In this document: positions 7,321-10,182 of the stretch, piece by piece
How the letters are laid out: each line of letters begins with the position of its first letter
Numbering within the stretch: position 1 is the stretch's first letter
DNA from: CAZYWA01 sp964650975 [NCBI: uncultured bacterium]
GTDB lineage: Bacteria; JADJOY01
Assembly (NCBI GenBank): GCA_964650975.1
Contig: CAZYWA010000267.1
Coordinates: 1-10,182, forward strand
Length of the DNA: 10,182 nucleotides
Direction of reading: 5' to 3'
Position numbers and translations under genes: made by a program
The notes under the pieces: generated by a model
What the model saw: the letters and a program-made list of their open reading frames with translations, nothing else
Database searches by the model: none
What the model was told of the DNA's origin: nothing

Positions 7321-8916
7321 ATGCCGATGCGCTCTCGAACCGGATCCCGGGTCGTCGACACTCACACCAAGGCGCTCGAGATCAATCTCGACCAGCACCG
7401 CTACGGCACGTTCGCCGAGATCGGCGCGGGCCAGGAAGTCGTGCGCTGGTTCTTCCGGGTGGGCGGCGCCGCCGGCACCATCGCCAAGAGCATGTCGGCT
7501 TACGACATGACCGTGAGCGACGCGATCTACGGCAAGGCCGACCGCTACGTGTGCCGCCAGCGACTGCAGGCGATGCTCGATCACGAGCACGCGCTCAATC
7601 TCGGCCGCCTGAGCGACGGCCGCGGCAGCGACACCTCGTTCTTCGCGTTCGCGGACACCGTCTCGGCCCGCAATTTCAAGGGCACCAACGACTGCCACGG
7701 CTGGATCGGCGTCAAGTTCCAGTCGCGGCCTCGCGACCAGGACAGCCAGCTCATCCTGCACGTGCGAATGCTGGACAACGAGAATGCGCTGCAGCAGGAG
7801 GCGCTCGGCATCCTCGGCGTGAATCTCCTCTACGGTGCCTTCTACCTCTACGCCGATCCCGATCTCCTGATCGAGTCGCTGCTCGACGGGCTCACCACGC
7901 AGCGGATCGCGATCGACATGATCGAGCTCTCCGGCATCGAGTTCCGCCAGGTCGACAACCGGCTGATGGCGATGAAGCTGGTGCAGCTCGGCCTTTCCGG
8001 CGCCGCGATGTTCGACCCGAGCGGCACGGTGCTGCAGCCCTCCGAGGTGCTCTACAAGAAGAACGTGCTGATCGAGCGCGGCAGCTTCCGACCGGTCTGC
8101 CACGTCAACATCGACATGCTGCGCGCCGCGCGCGAGCGCTTCGAAGCCGACCTGCAACCCGAGTCCGGCCCGGTGGTGGAGCTCATGGAGCTCACCATGC
8201 GCAACCTGCGCGACCCAGGCGGCGACGTGAACTGTGCCGATTTCCTGGCCCGCGCCGACATGCTCGCGTCCTCCGGCAAGACGGTGCTGATCTCCGATTA
8301 CTTCGAGTACTACCGGCTGGCCGCGTACCTGGCCCGCTACACCAAGGGTGCCCGGATCGCGATCACGATGGGCGCCGGCTCGCTGCTCGAGCTCTTCGAC
8401 GAGCGCTACTACGAGGCGCTCGAAGGCGGGATCCTCGAATCGTTCGGGCGGCTCTTCAAGAACGATCTCAGGCTCTACATCTACCCGATGCTCGGTCCAG
8501 ACGGGCGAGAGCGCGTGACCGCCCAGAACCTCACCGTGCCGGACGGCTTGCGAAACCTCCACGCGTATCTGCTGGAACACGGCTCGATCCGCCAGCTCGA
8601 CGATGTGAACGTGGATTGTCTCGGGATGTATTCACGCGACGCACTGCGCATGATCGGCACCGGCGACCGGCGCTGGGAAAACATGGTCCCGGTGGAGGTC
8701 GCGGACGTGATCAAGCAGCGCCGGCTCTTCGGCTATCAGCCGCTGGTCGAGCCCGCCGCCACCCACCGGCGCCGGCGGGCTGCGAGATCAGCCCCACGCG
8801 AACAGGCGCAGCAGAAACGCACGGGGGAACGTGAAATTCCCCGCCATGCCCAGCCCCTGCAGCTTCTCCGCGGCGCCGCTCCGCTCCCCGTCGAGCCGGC
8901 GAAGCGACTTCGATAG
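7321..8916 (+). CDS. Conserved protein of unknown function, with an atypical C-terminal extension
   Basis: A 531-residue protein whose first 475 or so residues match a widespread uncharacterised family I recognise by HTKALEINLD near the start, YGTFAEIGAGQEV-RWFFRVGGAAGT (28-53), SAYDMTVSDAIYG (59-71), GVNLLYGAFYL (166-176), GGILESFGRLFKNDL (369-383) and a last FGY (470-472). As I recall, members carry labels such as TonB-dependent receptor; the sequence shows no signal peptide, plug or barrel features, so I do not use that name. It looks soluble and cytoplasmic. No catalytic motif can be assigned. ATG 7321 or ATG 7327 could start it; neither has a clear SD. Residues 481-531 are Arg-, Ala- and Pro-rich, unlike the rest, and look like read-through past the usual family end near 8770. 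It is divergent from the kinase and may share its regulatory DNA. Confidence 0.85.
   Translation: MPMRSRTGSRVVDTHTKALEINLDQHRYGTFAEIGAGQEVVRWFFRVGGAAGTIAKSMSAYDMTVSDAIYGKADRYVCRQRLQAMLDHEHALNLGRLSDGRGSDTSFFAFADTVSARNFKGTNDCHGWIGVKFQSRPRDQDSQLILHVRMLDNENALQQEALGILGVNLLYGAFYLYADPDLLIESLLDGLTTQRIAIDMIELSGIEFRQVDNRLMAMKLVQLGLSGAAMFDPSGTVLQPSEVLYKKNVLIERGSFRPVCHVNIDMLRAARERFEADLQPESGPVVELMELTMRNLRDPGGDVNCADFLARADMLASSGKTVLISDYFEYYRLAAYLARYTKGARIAITMGAGSLLELFDERYYEALEGGILESFGRLFKNDLRLYIYPMLGPDGRERVTAQNLTVPDGLRNLHAYLLEHGSIRQLDDVNVDCLGMYSRDALRMIGTGDRRWENMVPVEVADVIKQRRLFGYQPLVEPAATHRRRRAARSAPREQAQQKRTGEREIPRHAQPLQLLRGAAPLPVEPAKRLR
8751..8780 (+). terminator. 8-bp GC hairpin at the expected end of the conserved gene
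   Basis: GCCCGCCG (8751-8758) and CGGCGGGC (8773-8780) pair perfectly around a 14-nt loop. This is where the family's last conserved residues end, though the open frame continues through it. There is no T tract. It may be the old 3'-end structure of the gene, retained after the stop codon was lost; GC-rich chance pairing is the alternative. Confidence 0.25.
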
Positions 8917-9039
8917 CAGCCTCCGCCCTTCCACGGCTCGGAGCGGCTCCCGTTCGACAGCACGACGCCGGCCGTGCCCCGGCCGTTGCCATGCTCGGAC
9001 GGGCGACGCGAAGCTCGGGCCGGCGAGCCAGCCCTCTCT
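8788..9039 (-). pseudogene. Possible 3' remnant of a convergent gene
   Basis: On the minus strand this frame is open from just below a TGA at 9040-9042 to a TGA at 8788-8790. Its last 30 or so residues read like real protein, with an amphipathic stretch (AAEKLQGLGMAGNFTFP) followed by RAFLLRLFAWG. The upstream part is Arg/Pro-rich and unconvincing. No start with a usable SD is seen (GTG 8934 has GGGAG 12 nt away). I do not recognise a family. It stands opposite the odd C-terminal tail of the conserved gene, so at most one of the two readings is real. The region about 8917-9098 otherwise shows no feature I can support. Confidence 0.2.
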
Positions 9040-9098
9040 TCAGCTCGTGAGCCCCGCGCTGGCGTCGCACCGCTTTGCGGTCACCCAGCGCTGCCTAC

Positions 9099-9470
9099 CT
9101 ACTCGGTCGGGTGGTGCGGGGTCCCGATCCAGCCTAGCTCGGTGATGCCCATGACACCCACGTACCAGGTTGCCTCGTAAGTCAGCAGCCCGAGGACGAG
9201 CGGCAAGTGTTTCCACCGGTGCGCCCAACCCTGGCGGAGCACGCAGAGCGTGGTCACGGACGAGGCGGAGAACAGCATGCCGGGAATGAAGAGGTCGCGA
9301 GCCTGGCGCGCCTCGATCGCCGCGGTGAACCCGAGGCACACCACCGCCAGAACGACGAGTGCTCCGACCCAGTACGTCCACCGACCGGAGGTTCGCCAGC
9401 GCACTCCGAGGACCGTGATCACGAACGGTGCGACCAGCATGGTGAAGAAGTTGACAACCCACTCGCCCAT
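9099..9470 (-). CDS. Small four-helix membrane protein, unknown function
   Basis: A 123-residue integral membrane protein. Hydrophobic segments are about residues 5-22, 33-50, 60-78 and 88-108, separated by short loops with positively charged residues (RWRTSGR, RQGWAHRWK). Conserved-looking polar or aromatic residues lie inside the last helix (TYEATWYVG, 97-105), which might matter for function. The frame stays open upstream to 9563, but I start at ATG 9470 because GGAGGTG sits 5 nt before it and the upstream residues are Arg/Pro-rich and non-hydrophobic. The stop is TAG at 9099-9101. It is divergent from the acyl-CoA synthetase gene across a 236-nt gap. I do not recognise the family, and no partner gene lies downstream on the same strand. 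Confidence 0.75.
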   Translation of the reverse strand: MGEWVVNFFTMLVAPFVITVLGVRWRTSGRWTYWVGALVVLAVVCLGFTAAIEARQARDLFIPGMLFSASSVTTLCVLRQGWAHRWKHLPLVLGLLTYEATWYVGVMGITELGWIGTPHHPTE

Positions 9471-9475
9471 GATCA

Positions 9476-9482
9476 CACCTCC
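9476..9482 (-). promoter_or_regulatory. Strong Shine-Dalgarno site of the small membrane protein
   Basis: Read on the minus strand, GGAGGTG lies 5 nt upstream of ATG 9470. It is one of the best SD matches in the window and fixes the start 31 codons inside the longest open frame. Confidence 0.75.
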
Positions 9483-9499
9483 ACGACGAGGACCGGCAG

Positions 9500-9541
9500 G
9501 CTCGGCTCTCGGGCGCATCCTAGCCCGGCGCTCGGCTCTCG
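9500..9541. repeat. 12-bp direct repeat in a divergent intergenic region
   Basis: GCTCGGCTCTCG occurs at 9500-9511 and again at 9530-9541, exactly 30 bp apart (about three helical turns). It lies upstream of the small membrane protein gene and within the gap shared with the acyl-CoA synthetase gene. Same-face spacing fits tandem binding sites for a regulator, but a chance or slippage repeat in GC-rich DNA is possible. Confidence 0.35.
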
Positions 9542-9649
9542 CACCAGGAAAAACCGGGCCCACCGTCGAGCGACGAGCCGAGTCGCCTACGGCAGCCGGA
9601 GCGCCATGGGCGTAACCTCCCGCTTTCGTGTTTCGTCACGGCTCGATCC

Positions 9650-9679
9650 CTGAAATCGGTACGACCGATCGTCTAGGAT
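9650..9679 (+). promoter_or_regulatory. Weak promoter-like hexamers before the acyl-CoA synthetase gene
   Basis: CTGAAA (9650-9655) and TAGGAT (9674-9679) are 18 nt apart, each with 4 of 6 matches to the sigma-70 consensus, ending 27 nt before ATG 9707. The same TAGGAT occurs on the minus strand at 9522-9517 upstream of the divergent gene, but without a -35 there. This is weak evidence. Confidence 0.15.
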
Positions 9680-9706
9680 CCAGGAGCGCAGCGGGAGAGC
9701 TCACCG

Positions 9707-10182
9707 ATGGAAACCCAGCCCCAGGCGGCGCCGCCGCGATCGCTGGTCGAGATGCAGGAGCGCGCGTGCCGCGAGCATGCGGCGCGGCCGCTCTTCGGGA
9801 CCAAGGTGGGCGCCGAGTACCAGTGGACCAGCTACGGCCAGCTCGCCGAGCGCGTGGACCAGTTCCGCGCGGCGCTGGCGCTCCTGGGCGTCCGCGCCGG
9901 CGACAGGGTCGCGGTGATCTCGGACAACTGCGTCGAGTGGGCGGTCGCGGCCTACGCCACCTACGGTCTCGGCGCCCAGTACGTGCCGATGTACGAGGCG
10001 CAATCGCCCAAGGACTGGGAGTACATCCTGCGCGACTCGGGCGCGGTCGTGCTTCTGGTCGCGAACGCCAAGATCCACCAGGTCGCGATGCGCTTGGCCC
10101 ACGAGATCGACTCGCTCCGCCACGTGATCTGCTTCGAGGCGCCACCCGATCGCGACGAGTCGTTCCACCGGCACCTGGAGCT
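9707..10182 (+). CDS. Long-chain acyl-CoA synthetase (AMP-binding enzyme), N-terminal part, cut by window edge
   Basis: The first 158 residues of an adenylate-forming ligase that would activate a fatty acid with ATP and load it onto coenzyme A. ATG 9707 is preceded by GGGAG (9693-9697) at 9 nt. The visible part shows the N-terminal signature of FACL/FadD-type enzymes: FGTK then YQWTSYGQLAERVDQF (38-53), GVRAGDRVAVISDN (61-74), EWAVAAYATYGLGAQYVPMY (77-96) and YILRDSGAVVLLVAN (106-120). The ATP-binding P-loop and later motifs would lie past the window edge, so activity cannot be judged. No signal peptide is seen. The VPMYEAQSPKDWEYIL wording fits the long-chain rather than the acetyl-CoA branch. 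It is divergent from a small membrane protein gene. Substrate length is unknown. Confidence 0.9.
   Translation, partial: METQPQAAPPRSLVEMQERACREHAARPLFGTKVGAEYQWTSYGQLAERVDQFRAALALLGVRAGDRVAVISDNCVEWAVAAYATYGLGAQYVPMYEAQSPKDWEYILRDSGAVVLLVANAKIHQVAMRLAHEIDSLRHVICFEAPPDRDESFHRHLE

Noticed and set aside
7175-7510. A plus-strand frame beginning MRIPISMDIKNIF
   Set aside because: Only the first 20 or so residues look protein-like because of the AT-rich DNA; it then runs out of frame into the conserved gene and has no SD.
6196-8580. A 794-residue minus-strand open frame across the kinase and the conserved gene
   Set aside because: It overlaps two well-supported genes on other frames, has no recognisable domain, and arises from the high GC content.
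9471-9563. N-terminal extension of the small membrane protein to 9563
   Set aside because: It is Arg/Pro-rich and lies upstream of a strong SD placed for ATG 9470.
9701-10174. Minus-strand frames opposite the acyl-CoA synthetase
   Set aside because: They are antisense readings of a clearly recognised gene; no domain and no SD.
1-10182. CRISPR, tRNA, rRNA, insertion sequence or toxin-antitoxin system
   Set aside because: No regular repeat-spacer array, no cloverleaf or rRNA-like sequence, and no transposase motif or terminal inverted repeats were found by eye.

Overview
The window comes from a high-GC bacterium: coding DNA has mostly G or C at third codon positions, with GTG starts and Shine-Dalgarno (SD) sites. 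The cell plan looks Gram-negative, because the solute-binding protein has an ordinary cleavable signal peptide rather than a lipobox, and the large kinase has a periplasmic CHASE3 sensor. Only a guess at the lineage is possible (a deltaproteobacterium-like or candidate-phylum environmental bacterium). Nothing in the window marks it as phage, plasmid or transposon.

Left part (1-3392, + strand): the end of a spermidine/putrescine ABC transporter operon. It holds a truncated potB permease, a potC permease, a potD periplasmic binding protein and an alpha/beta hydrolase. The genes are tightly packed: potB/potC overlap as GTGA, potC/potD are 14 nt apart, and potD/hydrolase overlap as ATGA. The ATPase gene potA is not in the window and probably lies upstream. 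PotD brings polyamine to the PotB/PotC channel. The hydrolase has a complete catalytic triad and appears to be co-translated with the transporter, but its substrate is unknown. Two hairpins lie between this operon and the convergent kinase gene.

Middle (3489-7067, - strand): a 1192-residue hybrid sensor histidine kinase. It has a multi-pass membrane N-terminus with a motif repeated three times, then CHASE3, three PAS domains, HisKA, HATPase and a C-terminal receiver. Its 5' side faces a divergent intergenic region (7068-7320) that carries a perfect 18-bp palindrome and a 40-nt stretch of only 27.5% GC, both candidates for shared regulatory DNA.

Right part: a + strand gene (7321-8916) for a conserved cytosolic-looking protein of unknown function. 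Its last 50 or so residues look like read-through past the normal end of the family. The stretch behind it (about 8781-9098) has no convincing intact gene but may keep the 3' remnant of a convergent gene. Then comes a 123-residue four-helix membrane protein (9470-9099, - strand) with an excellent SD, divergent from the start of a long-chain acyl-CoA synthetase that runs off the right edge (9707-10182).

I found no CRISPR array, tRNA, rRNA or insertion sequence. The most unusual signals are the 18-bp palindrome, the triple repeat in the kinase sensor, the polyamine operon with altered conserved residues and a coupled hydrolase, and the extended or decayed 3' region near 8751-9039.
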